A DNA stretch of 64,000 bases from positions 99,196,388 to 99,260,387 of the forward strand of contig CM041292.1 in the NCBI GenBank assembly GCA_023052935.1. The letters run 5' to 3'. The position numbers were made by a program, and so were the translations under genes. Shown here in pieces: positions 9,951 to 21,012 of the stretch. Below the pieces are notes generated by a model. The model saw nothing but the letters and a program-made list of their open reading frames with translations. It ran no database searches and was not told where the DNA came from. The stretch's first letter is position 1; each line of letters opens with the position of its first letter. The stretch comes from Piezodorus guildinii (Eukaryota; Arthropoda; Insecta; Hemiptera; Pentatomidae).

Positions 9951-10497
9951 GAATCGCCTTTTCTCTTGGTCATTGCATCACGCGTGAACGCCTTAAACGA
10001 TTTCTTTTTTTCTACCTACCTACCTCTTTTATTAAAGAGATTAAATTAAAAAGAGCCTTTATTCCAGGAAATGATGCGGGAATAAACAACATAGTAACAA
10101 AAAGAATGAAACTTTGATATTTCATCCATTCATAACATAAATTTTCCTCGGATTATCCCACTCTAACGAAAATCTATTTCGTCTTTCATATTTAGCCCAA
10201 AATCGAAAATGGACCCGTAATTCCTTCCTATTTCCCCATTTATTAACTCGTAGCATATTGATTATTTAATAGGAATTTTTAGTGATATGAGTAAATTTTT
10301 ACCTGCTATTACACTTGAAACCTTGAAATATAAAATTATTTGATAAATCTTATGAATCTATAAAAATACAATAATAAAATGAAATTTTTAGAATCATAAT
10401 ATACATTTTAATTATAAAGTTCGTTACAAATCATGTTCATAATAAATAAAAACAAGGATCATTAATTCACTAATTCACTCATCATTAATCCACTAAA
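9948..10497. other. AT-rich spacer
   Basis: Nothing recognised apart from a short ctacctacctacct run near 10012. Confidence 0.4.
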
Positions 10498-11068
10498 ATA
10501 CTGCTACGGTCAAGACAATGACGGGTGGACCACGCCTGGAGGGGCCTAGATGAGGCTAGAGACTTCTGGACCTGGACAGTCCTCGAAGTGCCTGGAAAGG
10601 CCCACCGCCTTACCTGCGCCCGGGTCTAGAAGATTCGGTGGTGGTACAAATAGCGGTCCCCTGAGCCTGGGTGAGTCAGTCTTAATCCGGCTCAACAAGC
10701 ATCTGTGATGTATCAGTGAACAGTGACAGTGAACCGTTCGTGACAGTGTGACAGTGTAGTGAAACTGTGTGTCAGTATTGTGATAACCGGTCGGTGGGAA
10801 ATTAGAAGACTGTAGTTTATATATAACTTATAGTTGTAAGTTTTAGAATAAGTCTGGCATATTGTATAAGTTTACGTAAGTAGTTTATTTGTTAGGAATA
10901 CCTCATTTTATATGTATACTGTTTAGTAGTTAAGCTAGTAATTCCATTATTATTGTTAATATAGTGGTTAGTAATCCCTTTGTATTTGTGTTTTCTGTAT
11001 TTAATAAACATTTGTAATTTGTAAACTGGAGTAGTTCATTTCGCACACCCCGTAGCCCGTAACAATAC
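10498..11068. repeat. 4-bp target-site duplication of solo LTR
   Basis: The tetramer atac flanks the LTR at 10498-10501 and 11065-11068. Confidence 0.75.
10502..11064. mobile_element. Solo LTR (Ty3/Gypsy-like)
   Basis: A 563-bp element begins TGCTACGG and ends CCCGTAACA, giving TG...CA ends and an imperfect terminal inverted repeat (TGYTACGG). It is flanked by a 4-bp duplication atac. It is GC-rich at the 5' side, AT-rich in the middle and carries an aataaa polyadenylation-type signal about 60 bp before its end. There is no internal region or second LTR, so it arose by LTR-LTR recombination. The strand of transcription is likely plus, from the signal position. The superfamily is suggested by LTR end style and duplication length only. 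Confidence 0.8.
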
Positions 11069-11119
11069 TAAGGAGGGGTGTTTAATTTAATGAAAAAACA
11101 GATAAATTCTTAAATAAAT

Positions 11120-11290
11120 TAAAGAGAGACCAATTCTTCAATGGGTGCCCTCAAAAATTTAGTTAATTGTTCTATATATTCTTTCAAAATAAAAAAAGAA
11201 TCATTGAAATTGGTTGAGAGGTAGTAGAGATATAGCGTTTTGAAATTAGCAGAGGCGATATTCTATTTCCCTTTGTATTATTTATTGCAA
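11120..11290 (-). repeat. Family G fragment with shared leader motif
   Basis: Minus-strand reading gives gctaatttcaaaacgctata and aaccaatttcaatgattc, the family G start. Just beyond lies the gagagaccaatTcttcaatg motif shared with 9129. Confidence 0.6.
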
Positions 11291-11368
11291 TATATATTAA
11301 CAGCAATATCATAAAGTTATTTGGAAATAATAAACCATTGTGTAAATTTTTTTTATTTTTTTTAAATA

Positions 11369-11885
11369 ATAATAATAATAACAGGCCTACCGAACCCGAA
11401 GGTTCGATCCGGATACCACCAAATACTGTCTACACAGACTCGTCCAATGATCACTGTTTAAGTCCAAGCTCCCAAGATGAGCCTTAACGCAATCCTCCCA
11501 TCGACGCTTCGGCCTACCTTTCGGACGCCTACCAGTCGGTTCTGCGAGTACCAACTCTACCAGAAGTCGTTCCTCACCGAGCCCAATAAATTTACTCGCT
11601 CATTTGAGCCTTCGAAATGCTATCAACTCGATTATATTCACAGAATATAAGCTCCGCGATTCCGCGTTGTGCAACTTTCTAAACTCCCCAGTGGTCTCAT
11701 CTCTCTTCGGACCAAATATTTTACGTAGTACCTTATTTTCGAAAACCTTAAGCCGTTGTTCATCCTTCAAAGTAAGCGGTCACGTTTCACATTCGTAAAG
11801 GACCGTCGGAAGAATAACAGTTTTATAAATTCTAACCTTTAAGTTTTTAGACGGAAGCCGCGAGCTAAGTAATTTAGCAACTGAA
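11369..11885 (-). mobile_element. RTE-like non-LTR retrotransposon 3' end
   Basis: Minus-strand translation, allowing frame changes, gives LKDEQRLKVFENKVLRKIFG, then GPKRDETTGEFRKLHNAELR, and near the end RRPKGRPKRRWEDCVKAHLG. This is the well-known C-terminal tail of insect endonuclease-reverse transcriptases. The 3' end is an (ATT)n tail (11369-11383 on the plus strand), not poly-A, consistent with RTE/CR1-type elements. At least one stop or frameshift breaks it. It ends against a T tract and (TA)n at 11890. A second copy of the extreme 3' end lies at 30605-30665. Confidence 0.8.
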
Positions 11886-11890
11886 TAACT

Positions 11891-11902
11891 TTTTTTTTTT
11901 TT

Positions 11903-11971
<69 letters not shown>
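11891..11971. repeat. T tract plus (TA)n microsatellite
   Basis: A T-rich run followed by about 31 TA dinucleotides. Confidence 0.9.
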
Positions 11972-11983
<12 letters not shown>

Positions 11984-13490
11984 AAGATGAGCAACGATAT
12001 TAAGCTTTTATTTTAAGGGAACTTCAAACAGTTTTTACTGGGCTACGAGGTGGATTCCAAACGCAGCATCCCTCTCCTCTGATTTGTTTCGTTATTTTAA
12101 GCGAAACACGGCAACAAAATCAGGAGAGAATAAGTAAGGTTGTTTCGAAGTATCCTGTGAATTCTTTCCAATTAAAATCATTTAAAAATAAACATCCAAG
12201 AATTCTGATATCATTGCATCCCGCTCAGAAGATTTTTATTTTCGTTTTTACCGAGTCTAAATATCTTATAAATACAACTTTTTTAAATGTCGATTTAAGT
12301 TGCTCTAAAATTGCGTAAAGCCCATGAACACTAAATTAAGATAGAGAAAAAAGTTGAGATCAGAATTAACACTTATCTTAAACTGATTTAATCTGTACAG
12401 TGTGTATTGAAGATTTAGGGACATATTTTATTTTACCCCATGAATAAGTAAATTAAAAGATAAAATTAAAATAAAGGGAAATATTTAACAAAAAAAAAAA
12501 AAAAACTGTTAACCTAGATAAGTATAATGGTGGTTAATAACTGACAAAAATAAGGGACGGATCCTATAACATAAGATATATCCGAACTTGTGAACTTTTG
12601 AAAGAAGTAAAGACATTTTAAAACGCTAAAGATAATTAATTATTTCATTCAGAAAAAAGCAGATGTAACAATATGAAATAACATAAAAGTAAATGGACTA
12701 GGAAATAATTTTATTAAACTATAATAAGATAAAATTCCTTTGAAATCTCAATATAAGTGCATATTAAAGGTATGTATATGAATTTGAGTCGTTTATTTTA
12801 ATAGTGGCCTAAACCGATTTATACTAAATTCGAAATATTTTTTGCTTAAATTACATTTTGTTTTACTAAATTAATTGAATGCGATGATTATTAAAATAAT
12901 TAAATTTTCTAAAGACTGCGTTTAACTTGTTAAATACTATGTTAAATAAATAATTAATTAAAATTACCTTCATCACCCCCTTCAGAAAATATAATAAATT
13001 TCTTGGTTTAATTAGGTCACTTAAAAAATAAACGGCACATATATACATCTAATTAACAAAACTTGACATATTTCGTAAATGGGTAATTTCGTAAAGCAAA
13101 ATGAAAGTCAATGTTAAGGGTATACATACATAAGTAAACTGATATTATAAAAAACGCTGAAAAAGTTATATGAAATATTTGATACGTTTAATAATATGAT
13201 TATTATTATTCAAACCTGCTCTCTAGTTTAGAAGTAGATATATACAAATATCGATGACCTAAAATTAAATTAATACATGTATGTGATGAAAATATCTGAA
13301 TTCTCACAGATAACCTCCGAAACTGCTCTGAATTTCAAATGATGTGCAGCAGGTATAAAATGCAAATCGACCAATCAAAACTGAATTAAATTATAGGTTT
13401 CATGGGCGTATTAGATCAATTTTAAATAAATTGACAAACCTCATAAATTGGCAGGCAATTTCATCGGCTGTTAATACCGTCCCGAATAAT
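11972..13490. other. AT-rich stretch without recognised genes
   Basis: The sequence contains a poly-A of about 15 (12490). The short frame at 12866-13048 is AT-driven and unsupported. An approximate inverted pair (a gattttgtttc/gaaac region around 12078-12124) is too short to call. Confidence 0.4.
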
Positions 13491-13499
13491 TTGTAATAT

Positions 13500-13760
13500 A
13501 TTTATTAAATTTATTCCTAACGTAGGTAGGTGCTCGCACGTGGAGGTCGGACGGGTGGTAGGAGAACGGCATAAAATTGAATTCAGGGCATGACGGACTT
13601 TTACATCAGTCAAATTAGCTGGGAGGCTAAAAATGCCAGCGCTAAGTGAGTTAGTGCGTTGGAGCTGGGGAGCGCAAGAGGGCCCGACAAATAGCGATCA
13701 TCTCCTCAAAAACTGAACCCAGCGACGATAAATCTTCCGCACCCTTCTTTTATAATTCAA
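13500..13760. promoter_or_regulatory. GC-rich island (candidate regulatory element)
   Basis: A non-repetitive GC-rich block includes cggcataaaattgaattc, tttacatcagtcaaattagc and a run of G/C-rich sequence to 13745. No ORF. Possible conserved enhancer by composition. Confidence 0.25.
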
Positions 13761-14160
13761 TTTTTTATTTTTTTTACAACTACACAAGTACTCTATGCTA
13801 ATGAAAGGGTTGGATATAACAAGACTTTATTGACGTCCATAGCGGGTTGTCACAGCTCGCAGCAGTACAAATATTTAACTACTTCAATTCAATCCTACAA
13901 ATAATATTTTTTCTAACTTAAGTGATTTCAAGGACGAAAAATCTTTTGTTTATAAATCAATTATAAAAAACTAACACTTTGTATTCCTTACAAATCTTTT
14001 AATATTTTTTTGTGCTAGCTTTATTACGATTTTGGGTAAAGCAATGAAGCAAGGTTATACTTTTTTTTCTAAAACTTAATCATTAATTAAATAAATTAGT
14101 TTTAGAAAACGTTCTCAATGATTTTTTAAGGCTACTCCAAAACTGATAGGAAAATTCTCT
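13761..14160. other. AT-rich spacer
   Basis: No recognised element. Confidence 0.4.
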
Positions 14161-14162
14161 AA

Positions 14163-14224
14163 AAATTATATATATTTGTTGTGTGTGTGTGTGTTGTGTG
14201 TGTGTGGTGTGAGTGTGTGTGTGT
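14163..14224. repeat. Interrupted (GT)n microsatellite
   Basis: GT dinucleotides with a few interruptions. The 70-codon minus-strand frame over it is low complexity. Confidence 0.85.
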
Positions 14225-14252
14225 AAATATTTTTTTAAATCTAATTTACCAC

Positions 14253-14519
14253 GGTATTTTATAATACAACAAGTAAATATGCTAGTTAATGACAAAATAC
14301 ATGAAATAACATCAAGAGAAAATGCCCATTGGTAGCACTCTAGTAGATAATCTAAACAATCTAAGGCCAGTATCTTTTCAGATGCCTCGGACCAGAGCTT
14401 AGATTAAAGTCTTAAGACCTTCTTGTTTAGATTGACTACTAGTGAGCTACCAATGGGCATTTTCTCTTCATGTATTTTATCATTAAGAAGCATATTTAGT
14501 TGTTTTATTATAAAATACA
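14253..14519. repeat. Inverted repeat of jockey family B 3' ends
   Basis: Arms 14253-14359 and 14423-14519 are near reverse complements. Each contains the family B 3'-UTR hallmark (aatgcccattggtag left; ctaccaatgggcatt right), separated by about 60 bp. The right arm is followed by an A tract. Two family B 3' ends thus lie head to head. Confidence 0.75.
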
Positions 14520-14535
14520 GGGGTAAATTTTAATT

Positions 14536-14608
<73 letters not shown>

Positions 14609-14618
14609 TATATATATC
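14536..14618. repeat. A tract, (TA)n and (CA)n
   Basis: About 15 A, about 23 TA, then a short CA run. It lies between two inverted repeats of LINE fragments. Confidence 0.9.
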
Positions 14619-14639
14619 CTCGGAGGTTTATCAGGGATC

Positions 14640-15115
14640 GAATAACCGTAAAATCCTAAACGCTTCTTACTTTGTCTCGAATAAACTCATCCACAAAGAC
14701 CTTAATATTCCCTGTATTACTGTTTTAGCCCAAAACAAGGTATGAATCCTTCTATGAAAAAATTCCATTCCCACTCTAACCCACTAGGTTCTATCCTAGC
14801 TTTCTATTGAATCCTTCTTACATATTAACTACAAACATACAAAACAGTAATACAGGCGTCTTTATGGATTTTGTGAGGTCTTAAAGGTCTTTGTGGATGA
14901 GTTTATTCGAGACAAAGTATGTAGCGTTTAGGATTTTATGGAGGATTTTGAATTGTAAGAATTGGATACAAGAGGAATTCGATGGTTTGGTAGAGCCCTA
15001 TTGCTCAATAACGTCAGTCCAGATAGGTCTTTTAATAGTCATGTAGCTGAGCATTTTCTATTTAAGAGGAAGGTTTGACCGTTTGTCTAGTAAGTGTTGA
15101 AGGAGTCTTAAAAAA
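14640..15115. mobile_element. Jockey family B C-terminal fragments in inverted orientation
   Basis: The forward piece (14640-14830) and the reverse piece (14841-15115) both encode the jockey C-terminal segment seen at 53640-53800. The inverted arms are 14650-14726 and 14841-14940, sharing the block gtctcgaataaactcatcc. The reverse piece reads back through a family B thumb region. All frames are broken. Confidence 0.7.
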
Positions 15116-15439
15116 TTAAATTATATAATAAGGATGATAGGTGTGTTTCAACTTTTGAGATAATTTGTTTGATTATTAGGATTTGTTGACTATTCGAATT
15201 TTGTCTCTCATTTTGAGAGTTTAATTTTGTTTATGGAATATTTTTTAGTCTATTGGGTTAATATGAATTCCAAGGCTTCTGATCCGATAATCGCCTTTAT
15301 AATAGTTCATTGTTTTCGTAACGGAATACTAATAAAGTTAGTAACCATTGTATATGCAACATATCCTAGTAATAACAATGCATGTTCCATATCAATGTAT
15401 GTCCGTCATATTAAAAAAATAAATAAAAGTTTATGCTTA

Positions 15440-15590
15440 GCATGCCTCAATTGTTACCTGATGATGGCTCACAAGTTTGTGACGAAACGTCGGAAAAATT
15501 AAAATATTAAAAAAAACGACTGTTTCCCGATTATTTCTACTTACAGAAATTTCAACAGTCGACTATACATCCTCAATATAACTAAAAATA
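15440..15590 (+). mobile_element. Ribozyme-bearing retroelement remnant (Penelope-like?)
   Basis: Similarity to 3375-3515 covers the ribozyme core, a cgattattt block and the end cagtcgactatacatcctca. The left inverted arm seen at 3295 is absent. A 91-codon frame ending at 15502 reads into the ribozyme region and has no recognisable domain. Confidence 0.5.
15449..15501 (+). ncRNA. Hammerhead ribozyme-like motif, better-preserved ends
   Basis: CTGATGA (15458-15464) is followed by a stem II hairpin region, GAAA (15484-15487) and the minimal ACGUC sequence, predicting cleavage after C15491. Flanks AATTGTTAC (15449-15457) and GGAAAAATT (15492-15500) pair at 7 of 9 positions as stem I. Stem II is weakened: GGCTC faces GTGAC, two mismatches, though an alternative CACAA/TTGTG pairing is possible. 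The ACGU self-complementary stem III is the type known for hammerheads working as dimers in Penelope-like and retrozyme elements. Activity is untested. Confidence 0.55.
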
Positions 15591-16009
15591 ATCAATCGTA
15601 GACTCCCATGAGCTCTATATCTCAAGATAGAAAGTAGAATTATTCCTAATCACTGTTTATCATAACAGTAAAAAATAAAAATTACAATAATAATAAATAA
15701 GCTTACTTACTATACAGGTTTATAATTCCCGAAAATTGGAGCTTGTATTGTTAATGTTAAAAACATTAAAATCATCATTTCTACAAAATTCAATAATAAT
15801 TATGTGGAAAATAACATTGGTTCATTGCCTGTTATATACATACGAAATTATATTTTTATATTCAGAATACCTGTTACGAAGAAACTTATTATTTACTGCT
15901 CTATCAAAAAGTACACAGAAGAGCTATCAAATAAATTTAAAATAATTCTTCAAAATAAGTCTTTTTTCAAGGAATGATCTATGCACACGGGGATAGTTGC
16001 TACAAGCTT
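15591..16009. other. AT-rich spacer
   Basis: No recognised element. The frame 15736-15945 is AT-driven. Confidence 0.4.
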
Positions 16010-16380
16010 TAGCTTTAATCAAACTCTTTTAGCCTTCCTTGGAAGCATTTTATTTCGTTATTTATTTTTCACCCCTTCTTCTGCAGCCGACGTCTTATTT
16101 GAACCTTTTGCCTCGGGGGATTTTTATATAAACAATTTTTTTTTTTAAACCGTTCTTACCCCCTCCATCCTTTCCTGAGCCTTTCCTTAAACCTTAAAGG
16201 CTTTCTCAGCGGCGTGAGGGGAGAATTTGTTTAATTAATTTATAAGTGAAAGGCAAACTGCATAAACTCGAGTTGCAAATATTGATTCAAAAGATTAAAT
16301 TTCTCGCCCCCCCCCCCCTCACGGTTCAACTTCCCACTTCTCGTCTGTCGGATGATGAATCCGATTGGTAAAATATTGAT
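16010..16380. promoter_or_regulatory. GC/pyrimidine-rich island (candidate regulatory)
   Basis: Pyrimidine-rich and GC-richer segments include cagccgacgtcttatttg, cagcggcgtgagggg, a run of ten C (about 16309) and several attaatt/ttatt cores. No ORF. Function is inferred. Confidence 0.2.
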
Positions 16381-16904
16381 AAGATAAATTTCTTTTGACT
16401 TCAAAGATACAAAAAGAGGAAGAATTAAGCAAATTGGAGAGCAAGCTCTTTGGCCTTTGAGTAATTTACATCGATAAAATATTTCCGTGGACAGAAAAAG
16501 AGTTCAAAGAACTGAAAATTGCGTTTCTTCATCGAGCAAAATATTTTTACTCTCTTCGTAATCATCAAATTACTATTGACAGTTTTTGATAAACAAAATA
16601 TTTGAATTAAAGACGGTTTATTCAATTAATCATTTTAAAATGTTCACAAAATGAAATAAACTTTGAAACTTTTTGCGATGAATGAGAATCATATTAAAAG
16701 TATATTGATAAAGCAAGAAATAAAAACGGCTTGGGAATATTTACGGTATAATGTAACAAAAGTCAAATAAAAGGAAAAAAAATCATAGTAAATTTCGTAC
16801 AAAACATACCAAACGCCATAGTTCTACCAATCATCTGGCTTCGGTGTTACGGCTACTTTTTCATAAAAAATAACGAACTAAAACTGCCACTTAAGAAGAT
16901 TCAT
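16381..16904. other. AT-rich spacer
   Basis: The frame 16425-16625 is unsupported. Nothing recognised. Confidence 0.4.
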
Positions 16905-16990
16905 TTTAGAGGTTTTTAAGATTTTCTCTAAAATGTCTCAAACGATTTTCAAAAAACTTGCTACATTGATGTAAAATATTTGGGCTTATC
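16905..16990 (+). repeat. Family H/E fragment
   Basis: It contains aagattttctctaaaatgtc, then cattgatgtaaaatatttgg, both part of the family H core. Confidence 0.55.
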
Positions 16991-17277
16991 GTTAATATAT
17001 ATATTTTTTTAATATAAAATAAATAAGGCTAAATAACATAGAGTAAATAATATGGTATGCTTTTTTAGAATAAATGAGATATAATTCTATGCTTCAATAA
17101 AATTAATCCTAATAACACCTCAATGATCGCAAATAATTCTTGGAATGTTATCTGTCAGATAAGATTATAATAAATAAAAAAGTTGTAATATAACGCTGCA
17201 AACTACTACACAACAGTTTATTATTCCTAATAATAAAATTACGGAATTATGATATATATACTTATTATAATTTATAT

Positions 17278-17279
<2 letters not shown>

Positions 17280-17362
<83 letters not shown>
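17280..17362. repeat. (TA)n(GT)n microsatellite
   Basis: About 27 TA followed by about 13 GT. Confidence 0.9.
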
Positions 17363-17366
<4 letters not shown>

Positions 17367-18559
17367 CTGTGCGGTAAATTAACTTATATGTATAGTACTT
17401 AATTAACTAAAGAGCTTAAGACGGACCATCTTCAATGCTAATTGTATTCTACAGATGAATGCAGACGGACACAACTTGAACATCTCTATATTGTTTCTTT
17501 TCCATATAAAATCTTATATAGTTTTCTCTTTGTATTGACCTCGAAAAAAATTACGTTTGTCTATATCTTTAAAAACGACTTAGTAATAGACGTAACAAAA
17601 TTTTAACCTATTTTTATTATAATATGATTATAGGAGTTAAAATAATTTTATTAGTGATTAAAAAAAAAAAAAAATCGGTCTAGTAGTTTCGTAGAAGATT
17701 CGTGAAAGGCGAACGTCATATTAATTATTTTCTTTAACATTTGGATGCAACGCATAATGAAACGTGACTCCTCAAAGTTTGAGAAGAGAATTTTTTTTCC
17801 TTATTTTTTCATGGCCGATTACAAAGGTTCGTTACTAAAAAAAATAAACCGAAAGCATTTATACTATAATGCTTTATTATGTTTTTTTTATTTTAATTTT
17901 CATTGGAATAATTTAAATAAAATTCCTAATTCCACAACATTTTAAATTTTTTCTCAATCTTCAAAAATGATCTAGTTTTCGGGCAATCTGTTGTGGAATT
18001 TGAGTGGAGAAGTTGTGGCTTGACCATAAAGAATATTTTTATATATATATATATATCTATAATATAAATAATAATAAACCAAAAATTAATTTTAACACAC
18101 CATTCAAGTAACGAATCTCCTCGGACTTTGACTGATTATCTTGGTTTTTTTACAACATCAATCTTTATTTTTATAGAATACATCTGCACAGTTTAAAACA
18201 TTGATTGGTAATCCATTACAATGCGCTACTTACCTATTTGCTAAAATTTATTTTTTACAAAAATTGTTTTTATTGTTGGTAAAAAATTAAAAAAACCAAC
18301 TAAAAAAAGAAAAAGAAAAAAATATAAACGAAATAAAAAAATAAAAAATTAGAATAAACAATGAAAAAAATTACAGTTTTAAAATCATATTTATAATTAT
18401 TAAAATCATGTTTTTTTAAAACTCTTGATGTTTCGATATGAAATCTTTTTTTTCTTCATACTGTTTGACATTTCATCTTATACTGCCCTTCATGAGACTT
18501 TGATTGTCTAAACGTTTACTTATTTCTATCGAAATACAAAAATAAAGGATATGTAAATC
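17363..18559. other. AT-rich stretch without recognised genes
   Basis: It contains short A/T runs and a pair attccacaaca (17932) / tgttgtggaat (17989) forming an 11-bp inverted repeat. The frame 17745-17945 is low complexity. Confidence 0.4.
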
Positions 18560-18990
18560 GTTGGGGAGCCCGTACATAAATTTAGTCGAGACGAAATTTG
18601 AGAGGCCCTTGGGAAATGCGGTAGTGGAGAGTTGTATATCGGCTCACTAGGCTAGGCAGTATATAGAAGGGCTTTAGCCGGAGCGTGTATATTTAGGGAG
18701 AGGCGATAACCCTTCCTCCGCGGGATGACGGTCCTCTCGGGATTTCGGATCCGCACATTTGTTCGGCCTCAGCCAATGATTTCCACCGGGAGCCGTCACG
18801 TCACGATTGTAGCCGCTGCTTCTGGCGTTGATCCCCTCCCCCCATCCTTACCCTCTTTCGCCCGATTGATATTGAGATCGGAATCCAATGTCTCTCAGGT
18901 CTAGATCTGCATCGCATCGTCTGCTCTTTAGGTAACGCCTTAGGGGAATATCGTATAGGAGACATTCACTTTCCCCTGCTAGATACATAT
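18560..18990. promoter_or_regulatory. Large GC-rich island (candidate regulatory element)
   Basis: A block of about 430 bp is GC-rich and non-repetitive, with ccgtcacgtcacg, a cagccaatgattt (CCAAT-type) box and many CpGs. The 65-codon minus-strand frame (18848-19045) shows no domain. It could be a conserved enhancer, a promoter or an unrecognised exon. Confidence 0.3.
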
Positions 18991-19064
18991 GTACTTCTGC
19001 TATTGCGGAAAGAAAATTTATGAAATTCAAGTCTATTACTTCCATTAAAAAAAAATAAATAAAA

Positions 19065-19150
19065 ATAATAAAATCTGGAACTAGGATTCGAACTCACAAC
19101 CTATAGCATGAGAGACTAGCACGCTAGTCACTCATCCACGGGTTCCCCCA
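19065..19150 (-). mobile_element. SINE-B tRNA-derived head
   Basis: On the minus strand it reads gggaacccgtggatgagtga, then tctctcatgctataggttgt, then gagttcgaatcc (B box). It matches the heads at 31589 and 33760. The body is missing. Confidence 0.75.
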
Positions 19151-19173
19151 TTCTCGACTTTCACTTAACTCTA

Positions 19174-20185
19174 TTGTTAAGCTTAGTTAAAGAATTTTTA
19201 AACACAGTTAGAGATGGAAAATCGTTAAAAATTAATAAGCTTCTTCACATCTTCATCGTGTTATTTACAACTAAGAAAATGGCATTATTGGATGGTGTGT
19301 TAAAATGTGTTAAAGTAGCTAAAATAAATTACATAAAATCTGACTACATATTCCACCTTATTTTGAACCAAGAAATGTTAATATGATACAACGTGCAGAG
19401 TATTTTAATTAATGTAAATTTTATGTTATGATACATTCAGTGTTATTTGGTTACATACTATTTTCTTAGAATAAAATAAAGATGCAGTAGTTAATAATAT
19501 AATTGTAAATATGTACCTGATATCCAAAAGTAACTAGGAATTTTTCTTACTTTTAACATCAACCAAAATTATACCACTACCAATATTAATTTTTAATCAC
19601 AAATCTTTAATATATTCTTGAAAATAACTAAAAAATCTAGTGAGTGAAACACACGATTTTCACTTACCTCCGTTGTTAAAATCAAATTAAGAATATTCAA
19701 ATACAGAGATGAAAAAAATTTCAAGAATTAACTTCTTCGAGTTTCGATAAAAACATGTGTTTTAATAAATAATGTATGAAATTATTATCTACAACAATCA
19801 ATTGGTTTTATAGGCTTATAAACACTATCATTTGAATAATCTTCATTTTAATTATGTCAGACTAATTCAATCAGAATGAAACTTAGGTCGTATTAAAGCT
19901 CATTAAATTTTACATTCATGTAGCGAGTTTAATACAAACCGTTTTAGCCATTTTTGAGAAAATCATAAAAAGGTGCAAAATACATGGTATAAAGTAGCAC
20001 TTTCGTTCAGCCGATTTTAATGAAAAAGTTACTGTAACATCTCGGACGTATAGTTGCATTAAATAAGAAATATTATTTTCGTAAGACTTTTCGTTTTCAT
20101 GTTAAACTTGTCACACACACACACACATTCGTACATACGCGGTCACGTACACCTTTTTGCGGGACTTGGTCAATAGGGCTCAGGG
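19174..20185 (-). repeat. Family H/E repeat, minus-strand copy
   Basis: The E portion (19174-19760) matches 36110-36990 block by block, for example aaaatctgactacat, accaagaaatgtt, cgtgcagagt and tacctgatat. It is followed by the acctccgttgttaaaatc junction and the reversed H core (19850-20185) with a (CA)n run at 20113-20127. It is truncated before the terminal hairpin. It provides the empty site for the MITE found at 36242-36630 in the sister copy. Confidence 0.75.
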
Positions 20186-20719
20186 ATTTTATTATTAGGC
20201 AGGCCATAAATAATAAAAATAAAATTGGTATAAGAGAGCCCACAACAATTTACTTCCAATCTACACAACCTCCATCATCTAAATCCACCGGCACATAACC
20301 TCATATCTTAAACAATGCAAAATATTCAAGACAATCAAGCAAATAAATATTAAATTGAGGCGACATTGGAGAGTGAGAAAATAAATAAAATATTATACTT
20401 ATGTGGGCTTGTATTACTTCCCTAATACTTTTTCATTACAACAATGTACCTGGTAAAAGTTTATTATCTGGTACACAATTGGGATTAATCCAATCCAGCA
20501 TAGCATGATAATGTTACCGGTTACCTAATGAATAATGGGGCTTAAAGCAGCATAAGTAGTAAACATTTTGAATAATTTTATCCTAGGTGGAATTAGTACC
20601 GCCTATTTTAATTAAGGTTATACCCCTTGAAAACCCAGGAAGTTGTTAGATCACGTGTCTTTCTAGATAGAACCAATGCTTGCGGGTTATGGAATGAGTT
20701 TCGGCACCAGACTGCTCTG
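20186..20719. other. AT-rich spacer
   Basis: No recognised element. Confidence 0.4.
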
Positions 20720-21009
20720 GTGAAGGAGCATGACTTAAATAAAATCCTTTATATAATCATTATTATGCCTATTTTAAACAATATCATTATATGGATATCC
20801 ACTAAACCATTCTAGGCAATCCTTGCAATCTCAAGTCCTTCGAAAAATCTTTAATGCTTCTTACTTTGCTCCTAATAAAACCTTTAATAGAGATCGGAAT
20901 ATTCCATTAGTTGAAAACTTAGCCCGAAATAGACATAAATCATTTATTACCAAACTCTCTTCCCACATAAACCGATTTTGTTATCTCTATTCATTTTCTA
21001 GAATGCTCC
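20720..21009 (+). mobile_element. Jockey family B C-terminal fragment, left part
   Basis: Broken frames give ILYIIIIMPILNNIIIWIST (thumb region) then LQSQVLRKIFNASYFAPNKT (C-terminal segment), matching the family B copy at 53560-53720. It continues after the nested insertion, at 23019. Confidence 0.75.
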
Positions 21010-21012
21010 TAG

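Noticed and set aside
18560..18578. SINE-B fragment (ggggagcccgtacat)
   Set aside because: Only about 14 bases match the SINE-B start and nothing follows; likely chance.
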